DNA from: Streptomyces sp. AA1529
GTDB taxonomy: Bacteria; Actinomycetota; Actinomycetes; Streptomycetales; Streptomycetaceae
Length of the DNA stretch: 64,000 bases
Assembly (NCBI RefSeq): GCF_000280905.1
Contig: NZ_ALAP01000107.1
Coordinates: forward strand, 16,857-80,856
Direction of reading: 5' to 3'
In this document: positions 9,160-17,401 of the stretch, one piece after another
Position numbering within the stretch: position 1 is the first letter of the stretch
Layout of the letters: each line of letters begins with the position of its first letter
Position numbers and translations under genes: made by a program
The notes under the pieces: model-generated
The model's database searches: none
Seen by the model: only the letters and a program-made list of their open reading frames with translations
Told to the model about the DNA's origin: nothing

Positions 9160-9834
9160 TCAGTGCCGCCGGGGCCAGCCGGGGTGGGGCGCGTAGCCGC
9201 CGGTTCCGGCGAACTGGTCGAAGCTGCCGTCCAGGTCCTCGGGCAGCAGGCTCCAGACGATGAGGTCGGTGCGGATCTCCGCCCAGCCGCCCTGGGCCCC
9301 GGTGTGCGAGGCCCCGAAGTTCTCCGTGCGGGTGCGGGCTATCCAGGCGTTGCGCAGCACCCCTTCGCTGATGCAGCCCAGCTTCTGGGCCACCTGCTGG
9401 GCGGCGGTGTTGTCGGCGGCCGTGCGCAGTTCCAGGCGTTCGAACTTCTGGTCCTGGAAGAGCCAGTGGGCGACGGCGGCCAGCGACTCGGAGGCGTACC
9501 CCTCGCCGCGTGCCCAGGAGGCGGTGGCGTAGAGCGCGTGGGCGGAGAGCACGCGCCAGTCCGCGCCGTGCAACTCGACCAGGCCCACGAGCCGCTGGGT
9601 GAGCAGTTCGGTCACGGCGAAGACGATGCCGTCGCCGGAGGTGCGCCGGGCGGGGGCGCCGCGGGTGACGAAGTCCCGGGCCCGGTCCTCGTCGTAGGGC
9701 ACGGGTGACGCCAGCCAGGCGGTGATCTGGTCGTCGGCCATCATCGCGGTCAGCGCGGGGACGTCCGCTTCCTCGAACGGGCGCAGCACGAGCCGGTCCG
9801 TGCTGATCGAGATGTCCGGGAAGGTCGAGGTCAT
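9160..9834 (-). CDS. GNAT acetyltransferase, RimJ/RimL type
   Basis: A 224-residue GCN5-related N-acetyltransferase. The opening TDRLVLRPFEEADVPALT is characteristic of the RimJ/RimL branch (Acetyltransf_3), and the acetyl-CoA loop region is ASWARGEGYASESLAAV near residues 105-121, followed by the AADNTAAQQVAQKLGC segment typical of the family. Some members acetylate ribosomal protein N-termini, others small amines; the substrate here is unknown. It stands alone between cobL and the metIQ gene, with a terminator on its upstream side. Confidence 0.85.
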   Translation of the reverse strand: MTSTFPDISISTDRLVLRPFEEADVPALTAMMADDQITAWLASPVPYDEDRARDFVTRGAPARRTSGDGIVFAVTELLTQRLVGLVELHGADWRVLSAHALYATASWARGEGYASESLAAVAHWLFQDQKFERLELRTAADNTAAQQVAQKLGCISEGVLRNAWIARTRTENFGASHTGAQGGWAEIRTDLIVWSLLPEDLDGSFDQFAGTGGYAPHPGWPRRH

Positions 9835-9888
9835 GCGCCGCTCCTACACGTCGGGGTGCACAGCATGCAGCATCGGCACCGGGATGCG

Positions 9889-9926
9889 CAGCGCCGGGCC
9901 CGCCCCGACAGGCGGACCCGGCGCTG
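9889..9926 (-). terminator. Terminator downstream of the methionine importer genes
   Basis: 16-bp stem (9889-9904 with 9911-9926) with one mismatch and a 6-nt loop, about 50 bp past the end of the metIQ gene in its reading direction and just before the acetyltransferase. Confidence 0.65.
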
Positions 9927-9974
9927 ATCAGAGACTTGTCGACACGGGGACTTTCCCCGGTTCAGGCCGTGGGG

Positions 9975-11504
9975 TCACGATCCCACAGGCCCGAAGACCG
10001 GTTCGATCGCCCCCTGGTACTTGTCCTCGATGAACTTCTTCACCTGGGGGGAGTTCAGCAGCTCGGCGAGCTTCCGGATCCGCGGGTCGTCCTGCTTCCC
10101 GTCCTTGACCGCGAGGAAGTTGGCGTACGGGTTGCCCTCGGCCTTCTCCGCCACCAGCGCGTCCGAGGCCGGGTTGAGCCCGGCGTCGACGGCGTAGTTG
10201 CCGTTGACGACGGCGGCGTCCACGTCGTCGAGAGCGCGGGGAACCGCCGCGGCCTCCAGTTCCTTGAACTTCAGGCCCCTGGCGTCGGCGATGTCGCCGA
10301 GGGTGGCCTCCGGCCCCGCGCCGGGCTTCAGCCCGATGAGCCCGTGCTCGTCCAGCAGGTGCAGGGCGCGGCCCTCGTTGGTGCTGTCGTTGGGGACCGC
10401 AACGGTGTCGCCGGATCCGATGCCCCCGAGGCTCTCCTCCTTCCTGGAGTAGAGGCCCAGCGGCTCCAGCTCGACGTTGACGACCGGCCTGATGTGGGTG
10501 TGCTGCTTCTCGTTGAAGTCGTCGAGGTAGGGCTTGTGCTGGAAGAAGTTGGCGTCGACCTCGCCGCTCTCGGTGGCGGTGTTGGGCACCACGTAGTCGT
10601 TGAACCTGCGGATGTCGAGCTTCAGCCCCTCCTTCTCGGCGAGGTGCTTCTCGACGTACTCCAGGATCTCGGCGTGCGGGGTGGGCGAGGCGGCGATCCT
10701 GAGGGTCTGCTCGTCCTCACCGCCCCGGCCGAGGCCGTAGCCGATCAGGGCCAGCGGGACGACGACGGCCGCAGCCACCGCTGCGGTACGGCCGCGCCCC
10801 AGCCTGGCGAGCCGCCGCCCGGCACCCCCGTCGGCGCCGCCTCCGCCGCCGCGGGCCGTCAGCAGCCGGACGACGGCGTCACCGACGAGCTGCACGGCGG
10901 TGACGACGACGATCAGCGCGACGACCGTGGCGACCATGACGCCGGTCTCGAAGCGCTGGTACCCGTACTGCACGGCCACCGAGCCGAGCCCGCCGCCGCC
11001 GACGGTGCCCGCCATCGCCGAGTACCCGATCAGCACGATCACGGTGGTGGTCAGTCCGGCCACCAGGGACGGCAGCGCCTGCGGGAGCAGCGCCTTGAAG
11101 ACGACGGTGGGGGTGCCGCCGCCCATCGCCTGCACCGCCTCGACCAGGCCCCGGTCGACCTCCCGGACGGCGGTCTCCACCAGCCGCGCGAAGAACGGGA
11201 TCGCGCCGATGGCGAGCGGCACCACGGCGGCCGTGGAGCCGACCGACTGGCCCACGACGAAGCGGGTGAAGGGGATCAGCGCGATCAGCAGGATGATGAA
11301 CGGCAGCGATCTGCCCACGTTCACCAGCGCGCCGAGCACGCGGTTCGCGGGCGTGTTCCGCAACATGCCGCCCTTGTCGGTGAGGACGAGCAGCAGCCCC
11401 AGGGGCAGGCCGCCGACCAGGGCGACGAGTGCGGAGCAGCCGACCATGTAGAGCGTGTCCCAGAAGCCCTGGAACAGCAGCGGCTGCATCTGCGACCAGC
11501 TCAT
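9975..11504 (-). CDS. Fused methionine ABC transporter permease and substrate-binding protein (MetI-MetQ)
   Basis: A 509-residue single polypeptide. Residues 1 to about 215 are a MetI-type permease with five or so membrane segments and the LIGYSAMAGTVGGGGLG coupling motif that contacts the ATPase. A Gly-rich linker follows, then a further hydrophobic segment (about 235-255), then a NlpA/MetQ lipoprotein-family domain from about residue 265 (LRIAASPTPHAEIL to the C-terminus; FFQHKPYLDDFN is diagnostic). In most bacteria these are two genes and MetQ is a lipoprotein. Here there is no lipobox cysteine, so the binding domain would be held outside the membrane by the extra segment. Start ATG 11504 has GGGAGGTG upstream and overlaps the metN stop as ATGA. 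Substrate is most likely methionine (D or L), by family. Confidence 0.88.
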   Translation of the reverse strand: MSWSQMQPLLFQGFWDTLYMVGCSALVALVGGLPLGLLLVLTDKGGMLRNTPANRVLGALVNVGRSLPFIILLIALIPFTRFVVGQSVGSTAAVVPLAIGAIPFFARLVETAVREVDRGLVEAVQAMGGGTPTVVFKALLPQALPSLVAGLTTTVIVLIGYSAMAGTVGGGGLGSVAVQYGYQRFETGVMVATVVALIVVVTAVQLVGDAVVRLLTARGGGGGADGGAGRRLARLGRGRTAAVAAAVVVPLALIGYGLGRGGEDEQTLRIAASPTPHAEILEYVEKHLAEKEGLKLDIRRFNDYVVPNTATESGEVDANFFQHKPYLDDFNEKQHTHIRPVVNVELEPLGLYSRKEESLGGIGSGDTVAVPNDSTNEGRALHLLDEHGLIGLKPGAGPEATLGDIADARGLKFKELEAAAVPRALDDVDAAVVNGNYAVDAGLNPASDALVAEKAEGNPYANFLAVKDGKQDDPRIRKLAELLNSPQVKKFIEDKYQGAIEPVFGPVGS

Positions 11505-12622
11505 TCGGCACCTCCCTCGGTGCGTGCGGCGGACTGCCCGGCCGGGGCCGCCACCACTTCCGTGCGCGCGTCGCCGGACGGGCCGCCGGCGCTGTCCGCG
11601 GCGCCGCCGGCGACCGCGGCGACGTCGACGGTCAGGCCCTGCTCGCGCAGGAATCCGATCGGCACCACGTTCTCCTCGAATCCGCCGAGCAGCTCGATCC
11701 GCATCCGGCCCACCTGCTTGCCGGCGACGGTGTCCATCGCGGCGCCCAGGATGGAGATGTCGACGTTGTAGGTCCGCGACAGCTTGGAGATCACCGGCTC
11801 GGTCGCCCTCTCGCCGTGGAAGGTGACGTCGACGACCGTGCGGCCGGGCGCCGAGGGCTCCCCGCCGACCGGGAAGAGTTCGCCGGCCAGTTCGGAGCCG
11901 GGCGTGGCCAGCAACTCGGCGACGGTGCCGGACTCGGTGACACGCCCGTTCCGCATCAGCGCGGCCGAGTCGCAGACCGCCTTGACGACGTCCATCTCGT
12001 GCGTGATCAGCAGCACCGTGAGGCCGAGCTGCTCCTTCAGGTCGCGCAGCAGCCGGAGGACGGAGCGGGTGGTCTCCGGGTCGAGCGCGGAGGTCGCCTC
12101 GTCGGAGAGCAGCACCTTGGGGTCGCCCGCGAGGGCGCGCGCGATGCCGACCCGCTGCTTCTGGCCGCCGGAGAGCTGGCCGGGGTAGGACCCGGCCCGG
12201 TCGGCGAGCCCCACCAGGTCGAGCAGCTCGTGCGCCTTGCGGGTGCGCTGCTGTCCGGAGTGGCCGAGGATCTCCAGCGGCAGTTCGACGTTGCCGAGCA
12301 CGGTGCGCGAGGACAGCAGGTTGAAGTGCTGGAAGACCATGCCGATCCGGGCGCGGGCCGCGCGGAGCTCCTTGCCCGCGCGGTTGCCGCTGCCGGAACG
12401 GGCGGCCAGGGCCGTGAGGTCCTGGCCGTCGACGGTGACGGTGCCGGAGGTGGGGCGTTCGAGCAGGTTGACGCAGCGGATGAGCGAGGACTTCCCGGCG
12501 CCGCTGCGGCCGACGACGCCGAACACCTCGCCTTCTTCGACGTGGAGGTCGACGCCGTCCAGCGCGGTGACCTCGCGGTCCCGTGTGCGGTAGACCTTTG
12601 TGAGGTCCGTTGTGGTGATCAC
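11501..12622 (-). CDS. metN: Methionine import ATP-binding protein
   Basis: A 373-residue ABC ATPase that powers the adjacent MetIQ permease at the inner face of the membrane. It has Walker A GRSGAGKSS near residue 38, the signature LSGGQKQRVGIARAL near 145, and Walker B with VLLSDEATSALDP near 169. A C-terminal NIL domain (VDVTFHGERATEP to about residue 345), which senses methionine in MetN proteins, is present, followed by a short Ala-rich tail. GTG 12622 is the start; there is no strong ribosome site ahead of it. The stop overlaps the metIQ start by four bases, indicating one operon. Confidence 0.92.
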   Translation of the reverse strand: MITTTDLTKVYRTRDREVTALDGVDLHVEEGEVFGVVGRSGAGKSSLIRCVNLLERPTSGTVTVDGQDLTALAARSGSGNRAGKELRAARARIGMVFQHFNLLSSRTVLGNVELPLEILGHSGQQRTRKAHELLDLVGLADRAGSYPGQLSGGQKQRVGIARALAGDPKVLLSDEATSALDPETTRSVLRLLRDLKEQLGLTVLLITHEMDVVKAVCDSAALMRNGRVTESGTVAELLATPGSELAGELFPVGGEPSAPGRTVVDVTFHGERATEPVISKLSRTYNVDISILGAAMDTVAGKQVGRMRIELLGGFEENVVPIGFLREQGLTVDVAAVAGGAADSAGGPSGDARTEVVAAPAGQSAARTEGGAE

Positions 12623-13080
12623 AGAGAATCGTCCGTGGTGTCGGTGGGATGAGCGCTTGCGGTGCCGTCCGGGCAGGCGTGCGGCGGCGGTACGGGCAGA
12701 GCGGATCCACGGCTGCGTCGCGCAGGGCGCGTGGGGGGTGCTCCCCGGCCTCCGGCCCGGCGGGCGGGGACGGCGGGAGCGGCTCTGCCCGCGGTGCTCG
12801 GCACGCGGGCTCGTGACTCGCTTCGGGGCGCGAGTCGCCTCGGTCAGCTCAGGCGGGGGCCCTCAGCGGGCACACATTCGCCCGGTGGGCGACGGCCAGG
12901 CGCGCACAGGCATACAACGAGCACCGGGCGCCATCGTCGCCTCGGTCGCCAGGGTGCGGCAGCTCGTCGTGTTCATGGGGCAAAGTAAATCAGACCGGGC
13001 CGGCCGCACGGCGCACTCTGTCCGCATCGCGGACGGCCGGATGGACAGCGCTGGACACCGCGCCGCCGTCCCGGCCGCGC
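12623..13080. other. 458-bp intergenic region upstream of metN
   Basis: No convincing coding frame; open frames here lack a start site and have poor codon bias. It must carry the metN promoter. I compared the leftward strand with the SAM-I and SAM-IV riboswitch cores from memory and did not find their conserved segments. Around 12960-13000 there is a short lower-G+C stretch that could hold a promoter. A clear hairpin is listed separately at 12815-12836. Confidence 0.4.
12815..12836. promoter_or_regulatory. Perfect 7-bp inverted repeat upstream of metN
   Basis: GACTCGC at 12815-12821 and GCGAGTC at 12830-12836 around an 8-nt loop, about 190 bp upstream of the metN start. It could be an RNA stem in the leader or an operator. 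No U-run follows on either strand. Confidence 0.35.
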
Positions 13081-13734
13081 TCAGTCCTCCGCGACGACCG
13101 TCACACCCGAGGCTGTGACCTGCGCCGTCACCGAACCGAGGTGGTCGACGACGACGTCGGCGCGCAACTCGCTGCGGGGGTGCGTTGTGGCCAACCCCAC
13201 GGTGCCCATGCCCGCCCTGCGGCCCGCCTCCAGTCCGGCGGGCGCGTCCTCGAAGACCACGCACCGCGCGGGGTCGGCGCCCAGCTTCCGCGCCGCCAGC
13301 AGGTAGGGCTCCGGGTCGGGCTTGCCGCGGGTGATGTCGTCGGCGGCCACGAGAAGCGGCGCCTCGACACCCACCGCACGCAGCCGGGCCTCCGCCAGTT
13401 CCCGGGTGGCCGAGGTGACCACGGCCCAGCTCCCTTCCGGCAGCGCGGCCAGCAGTTCGGCCGTGCCCGGCAGTGCGACGGCACCGCCCCGCGCGACGTC
13501 CTCGATCTCCATCCGGCCGATCCGGGCCACGGCCTCGGGGACCCGCTCGGCGGGCAGCAGATCGCCCACGATGTCCGCGGCCGGGCGCCCGTGCAGCTCG
13601 ACGGCGGCGAAGTCCTCCGGGCTGATCCCGTACTCCCCCGCCCAGGCCGTCCAGCAGCGGAGCACCGAGTCCATCGAGGAGAGCAGGGTGCCGTCGTTGT
13701 CGAACAGCAGGGTCACGGGGGCTTCGAACTTCAT
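13081..13734 (-). CDS. HAD-superfamily phosphatase (sugar-phosphate/phosphoglycolate type)
   Basis: A 217-residue haloacid dehalogenase-like hydrolase, subfamily IA. Motif I is DNDGTLLSS near residue 11, with both catalytic aspartates. Motif II is VVTSATRE near 114, and motif III/IV is GKPDPEPYLLAARKLG followed by CVVFEDAPAG near 160-170. The PDPEPYL and EDAPAGL patterns resemble phosphatases acting on small sugar phosphates. ATG 13734 was chosen because the longer frame back to 13986 lies antisense to the next gene and has no family similarity. It is divergent from the membrane protein gene at 13805. Confidence 0.88.
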   Translation of the reverse strand: MKFEAPVTLLFDNDGTLLSSMDSVLRCWTAWAGEYGISPEDFAAVELHGRPAADIVGDLLPAERVPEAVARIGRMEIEDVARGGAVALPGTAELLAALPEGSWAVVTSATRELAEARLRAVGVEAPLLVAADDITRGKPDPEPYLLAARKLGADPARCVVFEDAPAGLEAGRRAGMGTVGLATTHPRSELRADVVVDHLGSVTAQVTASGVTVVAED

Positions 13735-13804
13735 GCCGGGCAGCGTACGCGGGCGTCCGGGGGCGCACGTCGGCGGGCCCGGGCGCCCTTCTAGACTCCT
13801 CGGC

Positions 13805-14176
13805 ATGCTCACCCCGCTCACCGTCACGCTCGCCGTGGCCGCGCTCGTGCTGGCCGCGTGGTGCGGCTGGGCGGCGTACCGCGACCAGCCCACCAAGGAC
13901 TGGCACTTCATCGGCATGGCCGTGGTGACCCTGCTCGCACTGGCCCAGCTCGTGGTCGGCATCGTGCAGGCCGCGCGCGGCCACACGGCCGCCGACGGCT
14001 CGGTGATCTTCTTCTCCTACCTGGTCGGCGTGGTCGCCTGCGTGCCGGTGGTGGGGCTGCTCTCACTGACGGAGCGCACCAAGTGGGGCTCGCTGACGGT
14101 GGTCGCGGGCGCCGTCGTGCTGGCGGTGCTCCAGGTGCGGCTGTACGACATCTGGGGAGGCGGTACCGGTGGCTGA
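13805..14176 (+). CDS. Small four-helix integral membrane protein
   Basis: A 123-residue protein that is almost entirely hydrophobic, with four predicted membrane segments at about 5-25, 35-57, 66-88 and 96-115. No catalytic motif is visible. Its last 8 bp overlap the start of the next gene, which encodes another small membrane protein, so the two are probably translated together and may form a complex. Conserved hypothetical; function unknown. Confidence 0.8.
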   Translation: MLTPLTVTLAVAALVLAAWCGWAAYRDQPTKDWHFIGMAVVTLLALAQLVVGIVQAARGHTAADGSVIFFSYLVGVVACVPVVGLLSLTERTKWGSLTVVAGAVVLAVLQVRLYDIWGGGTGG

Positions 14177-14645
14177 GGACACGAGGGACGAGGCGGCCCG
14201 CACCCCGGCGGACGGTGCGGCGGAGGCCGCGACCGGGCGCGCGGGGATCAGCAGCGGGCCGGGCAAGCTCCTGGTCACGCTGTACGGGATCTTCACGGTG
14301 GGCGCGGCCTCGCGCTCGGCGGTGCAGCTCTCCACCCGCTTCCACGAGGCGCCGCTGGCCTATCTGCTCTCGGCGGCCGCCGCGCTGGTGTACGCGTTCA
14401 TCACGCTGTCCCTGGTGCGCGGCGGCGAGGGGGCCAGGAGGGCCGCGCTCGCCTGCTGCGCGCTGGAGCTGTTCGGCGTGCTGGCGGTGGGCACCTGGAC
14501 CCTGGTGGAACCGTCCGCGTTCCCGGACGCCACGGTGTGGTCGGACTACGGCATGGGATACCTGTTCATCCCGGTGCTGCTGCCGGTGACGGGGCTGTGG
14601 TGGCTGCGGCGCGGCCACCACAGCCCGGCGGCTGCCGGAGGCTAG
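14169..14645 (+). CDS. Small integral membrane protein, partner of the preceding gene
   Basis: A 158-residue protein with a hydrophilic acidic N-terminus of about 30 residues and four hydrophobic segments (about 34-52, 63-83, 92-110 and 128-147). It starts at GTG 14169 inside the end of the preceding gene, giving an 8-bp overlap typical of translational coupling. It ends in the TAG of CTAG at 14642-14645, the same four bases that supply the stop of the convergent acetyltransferase. Function unknown. Confidence 0.8.
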   Translation: MAEDTRDEAARTPADGAAEAATGRAGISSGPGKLLVTLYGIFTVGAASRSAVQLSTRFHEAPLAYLLSAAAALVYAFITLSLVRGGEGARRAALACCALELFGVLAVGTWTLVEPSAFPDATVWSDYGMGYLFIPVLLPVTGLWWLRRGHHSPAAAGG

Positions 14646-15136
14646 GCGCTGGCGGCGTATTCGGCGGCGTCCTTGGCGAGCGCCACCAGCGTCACCCGGC
14701 GGTCGCGCTCGGTGCCGACCGGGGTGTAGCCCAGCCGCCGGTACAGGCGCAGATTGCCCTCGCTGCGGCTGCCGGTCACCAGGTGGTAGCGCTTGGGCCC
14801 GAACGCGTCGGCCAGGTGGGACTCGACGGCGGCGAGCAGCCGCCCGCCCAGGCCGTGCCCCTGGAGGCGGGGGTGCACGCACAGCCTGCCGATCCGCGCC
14901 GTGCCCTCGGCGTCGACCCTGCCGCGTACGGTGCCCACGACCTCCTCGCCCAGCCGGGCCACCAGCACGCAGCCCGCGGCGAGCTCGGCCCGCAGTTCCT
15001 CCAGCGTCTGGACCAGCGGCTCGATGCGGTAGTCGCCGTAGAGCTCCGCCTCGCTCTGGAAGCAGAGGTACTGGAGCTTCAGTATCTGTTCGGCGTCGTG
15101 TTCGTCCGCCGCAGAGATGGTCACGCTCATGCCCAT
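14642..15136 (-). CDS. GNAT acetyltransferase
   Basis: A 164-residue GCN5-related N-acetyltransferase. The acetyl-CoA binding motif IGRLCVHPRLQGHGLGGRLLAA (about 93-114) has the family pattern with Q/R-x-x-G-x-G/A. The substrate cannot be told. ATG 15136 has GGGGAGG 9 nt upstream; ATG 15130 is an alternative that would give an ATGA overlap with the sigma-factor-like gene. Either way the two genes overlap and are likely one transcript, which is an unusual pairing of a regulator and an acetyltransferase. Confidence 0.87.
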   Translation of the reverse strand: MGMSVTISAADEHDAEQILKLQYLCFQSEAELYGDYRIEPLVQTLEELRAELAAGCVLVARLGEEVVGTVRGRVDAEGTARIGRLCVHPRLQGHGLGGRLLAAVESHLADAFGPKRYHLVTGSRSEGNLRLYRRLGYTPVGTERDRRVTLVALAKDAAEYAASA

Positions 15137-15807
15137 GTGCGCATGCCTCCCCAAGTTGTGTGCGCACGGGCACGGGAGAGTGAGGGTGCCGTGTCCGCGC
15201 TGTCTGCCCTGGTGACGCCGGTTGCCTCTCGCACCCTTCCCCTGAGTCCAGGTGGTGGAACCTGTGCCGCGAGCATTCTGCGCAGGCATTCCAGGCAGCG
15301 GGAACGCAGCGGCCCCAGCGCGCCCTGTGACATTCCCAACTCGCGGGCGATTTGGGGGTATGTGGGGTCTTCCCGGGACAGCAGGGCACCCAGCACGGCG
15401 GGGCAGCGCCCCGGCAGCCGGGCGACGGCCGCGGCCAGTTCGCGGCGGCGCTCGGCGGCCAGCAGCGGCGCCTCGGTGTCGCTGGCCGGATCGGCGGTGC
15501 CGTCGGCCGCGGTGATCCGCTGCGGCCAGGCGGCGCGGGGCGGCGGTCCGGCGGCCCCGGGCAGCCCGTGCGGCCCGCGGGAGCTCTCGCGGGCCTCGGC
15601 GTGCACCGCGGCGGCCAGCCAGGCGGCGGGGTCGGCGGGCGGGCCGGACGCACGCAGCCGCTCCAGCCAGCGCAGCCGGACGCCCTGGAACAGGTCCTCG
15701 GCATCGGTGCCGGGCAGTGCCGCGGCCTCGGCGGCGCACTCGGCCCACAGCAGTGCGCGCGGCTCCGGCTCCCGCGAGGAGGGCCCCGGCTCGTGGGGTT
15801 CGCTCAT
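15127..15807 (-). CDS. Sigma-70-family (ECF-like) RNA polymerase sigma factor
   Basis: A 226-residue protein resembling extracytoplasmic-function sigma factors. The N-terminal half corresponds to a divergent region 2 (DAEDLFQGVRLRWLERL near residue 33). The C-terminal half is a region 4 helix-turn-helix containing YPQIARELGMSQGALGPLR, where -35 recognition would occur, followed by CLECLRRML. No anti-sigma gene is adjacent; instead an acetyltransferase overlaps its end. The start is uncertain: ATG 15807 and ATG 15861 both lack a clear ribosome site. Region 2 is weak, so it could also be a sigma-like regulator rather than a working sigma factor. Confidence 0.78.
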   Translation of the reverse strand: MSEPHEPGPSSREPEPRALLWAECAAEAAALPGTDAEDLFQGVRLRWLERLRASGPPADPAAWLAAAVHAEARESSRGPHGLPGAAGPPPRAAWPQRITAADGTADPASDTEAPLLAAERRRELAAAVARLPGRCPAVLGALLSREDPTYPQIARELGMSQGALGPLRSRCLECLRRMLAAQVPPPGLRGRVREATGVTRADSADTAPSLSRARAHTTWGGMRTWA

Positions 15808-15945
15808 ATGCGGCTGCACGCGCGCCGCCCGTCCGCGGTTGCGGAACGGACGGCGCATCACTCGTGCGGGTGAGATCGGACCGGTCGGCGGCCGGGACCC
15901 GGAGGTGCGGACCGGCGGGCAGCGCGACGGGCGGCCCGGAGCGGG

Positions 15946-17115
15946 TCAGCGGCGGTCGCGGAAGTCCGCGGCGGCCAGCAGCGCGGTGTCGCAGTTGTCC
16001 GAGAAGATGCCGTCGATGCCCGTCTCGAACCAGCGCTTGAAGGCGCCGAACGCGTCGCCGTAGGCGTTCGGGTCGTCCCCCTTGCGGAAGTCGGCGGGCA
16101 GGAAGGTGTTCTCGTTGCGCATCGTGTACGGGTGCAGCACCAGCTTCCGGGCGTGCGCGTCGCGCACCAGGGTCGTCTCCTCGCCGAGCGAGCCGTCCTC
16201 CTCGCGGGGGATGATCAGGTCGAGGGTGGGGCCGATGCCCTGCGCGAAGCCGGCGATCCACGCCAGCCCTTCGGGCTTCACCAGGTCGGCGACGGTGCGC
16301 GGGTCGCCGGACTCCACAAAGTCCCAGGGGCGCGAGGCGGGTCCGGAGAGCAGCACGACGCGGGGACAGTCCACCAGCTCGTCCAGCCGCTGGATGCTGC
16401 TCGGCTCGAAGGACTGCAGGAAGTTGGGCGCGTGCGCCTTGTGCCGCCCGTACCGCCGCAGCAGGGTGACCAGCCGCTTCTCCAGGCCGAGGCCCAGCTT
16501 GCGGAAGTAGGTGGGGTGCTTGGTCTCGATGTGCAGCCACACCGGTCGTCCGCGCCGCCTGCCCTGCTTCTCGGCCCACTCCAGGACCTCGGCGAAGCTG
16601 GGCACCTCCCAGCGGCCGTCGTAGAGGGTGTTGCGCTGCCGCTGCTGCGGGATCCGCTCCTTGGCGCGCAGCGTCTTCAGCTCGCGGAGGGTGAAGTCCT
16701 CGGTGAACCAGCCGGTGAGCTGCTTCCCGTCGATCGTCTTGGTGGTGCGGCGGGAGGCGAACTCGGGGTGGTCGGAGACGTCGGTGGTGGCGGTGATGTC
16801 GTTCTCGTGCCGGCAGACCAGGTGGCCGTCCTTGGTGGGGACGAGGTCCTGCTCGATGACGTCGGCGCCCATGTCGAGGGCGAGTTGGTAGGAGCCGAAG
16901 GTGTGCTCGGGGCGGTAGCCGCTGGTGCCCCGGTGCCCGATGACGGCCGGGGTCGGCAGCCGCCCGTGGCCGTGCCCGTGCCCGTCGGTGCTGGGCGCGG
17001 CGTCCGCGGCCTGCGCGGTGCCACCGCCGAGCGCGACCGCGCCCGTGCCCGCCGCGCCCAGCACCGCCGCGGCGCCGAGCACTGTTCTGCGGCCCGGCTG
17101 CTGCTCCTGTCCCAT
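15946..17115 (-). CDS. glpQ: Secreted glycerophosphodiester phosphodiesterase (Tat signal)
   Basis: A 389-residue exported enzyme that releases glycerol-3-phosphate from glycerophosphodiesters. The N-terminus has a twin-arginine signal (RRTVLGAAAVLG, residues 9-20) ending near AQA at about 36. The GDPD TIM-barrel shows VIGHRGTSGYRPEHTFGSY with catalytic His and Glu near 60-75, VIEQDLVPTKDG for metal binding, and HENDIT. The length and arrangement match GlpQ-type enzymes rather than the short UgpQ. In Streptomyces such enzymes are known to be induced when phosphate is low, and a possible PHO-box-like repeat lies 90-110 bp upstream. It is divergent from the acyltransferase gene. Confidence 0.92.
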   Translation of the reverse strand: MGQEQQPGRRTVLGAAAVLGAAGTGAVALGGGTAQAADAAPSTDGHGHGHGRLPTPAVIGHRGTSGYRPEHTFGSYQLALDMGADVIEQDLVPTKDGHLVCRHENDITATTDVSDHPEFASRRTTKTIDGKQLTGWFTEDFTLRELKTLRAKERIPQQRQRNTLYDGRWEVPSFAEVLEWAEKQGRRRGRPVWLHIETKHPTYFRKLGLGLEKRLVTLLRRYGRHKAHAPNFLQSFEPSSIQRLDELVDCPRVVLLSGPASRPWDFVESGDPRTVADLVKPEGLAWIAGFAQGIGPTLDLIIPREEDGSLGEETTLVRDAHARKLVLHPYTMRNENTFLPADFRKGDDPNAYGDAFGAFKRWFETGIDGIFSDNCDTALLAAADFRDRR

Positions 17116-17204
17116 GCGCTCTCCTCAGTCCCGGTGGCACCGATGTCCGGCCCTGCCACATGTCGGGCTGATCGTAGGACCGGCCGGGCGGCGACGGGGA
17201 GACG

Positions 17205-17226
17205 TCCGTGCGAACACGGCCGAAAC
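17205..17226 (-). promoter_or_regulatory. Candidate PHO box upstream of glpQ
   Basis: On the minus strand two adjacent 11-nt units read GTTTCGGCCGT and GTTCGCACGGA, which resemble the direct-repeat units bound by PhoP in streptomycetes (consensus near GTTCACCCGGC). The match is only partial, so this is a suggestion supported mainly by the gene it precedes. Confidence 0.3.
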
Positions 17227-17401
17227 ACCGGACGGGCGGCGCACCGGCAGCTGAGCAATACGGACGCAATGCACGTCAATTCCTCGTAACGGTGCAAGAA
17301 ACCCGGTGTGCCGGGTACCCGGAGCGGCGAGTATCGTCCTCATCTGCGCTTCCGTGCGCATCGACCACGCGCACGGCCATACCGACTGGGCGGAGGGTCC
17401 G

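Noticed and set aside
2997..9263. Giant 2,088-codon rightward open frame with Gly/Arg-rich translation
   Set aside because: It is the antisense shadow of bluB-cobT and cobL, a common artefact of very high G+C codon use.
12623..13080. SAM riboswitch ahead of metN
   Set aside because: Conserved SAM-I and SAM-IV core segments were not found; only a simple hairpin is present.
12600..13118. 172-codon rightward frame in the metN upstream region
   Set aside because: No ribosome site, no family match, and poor codon bias.
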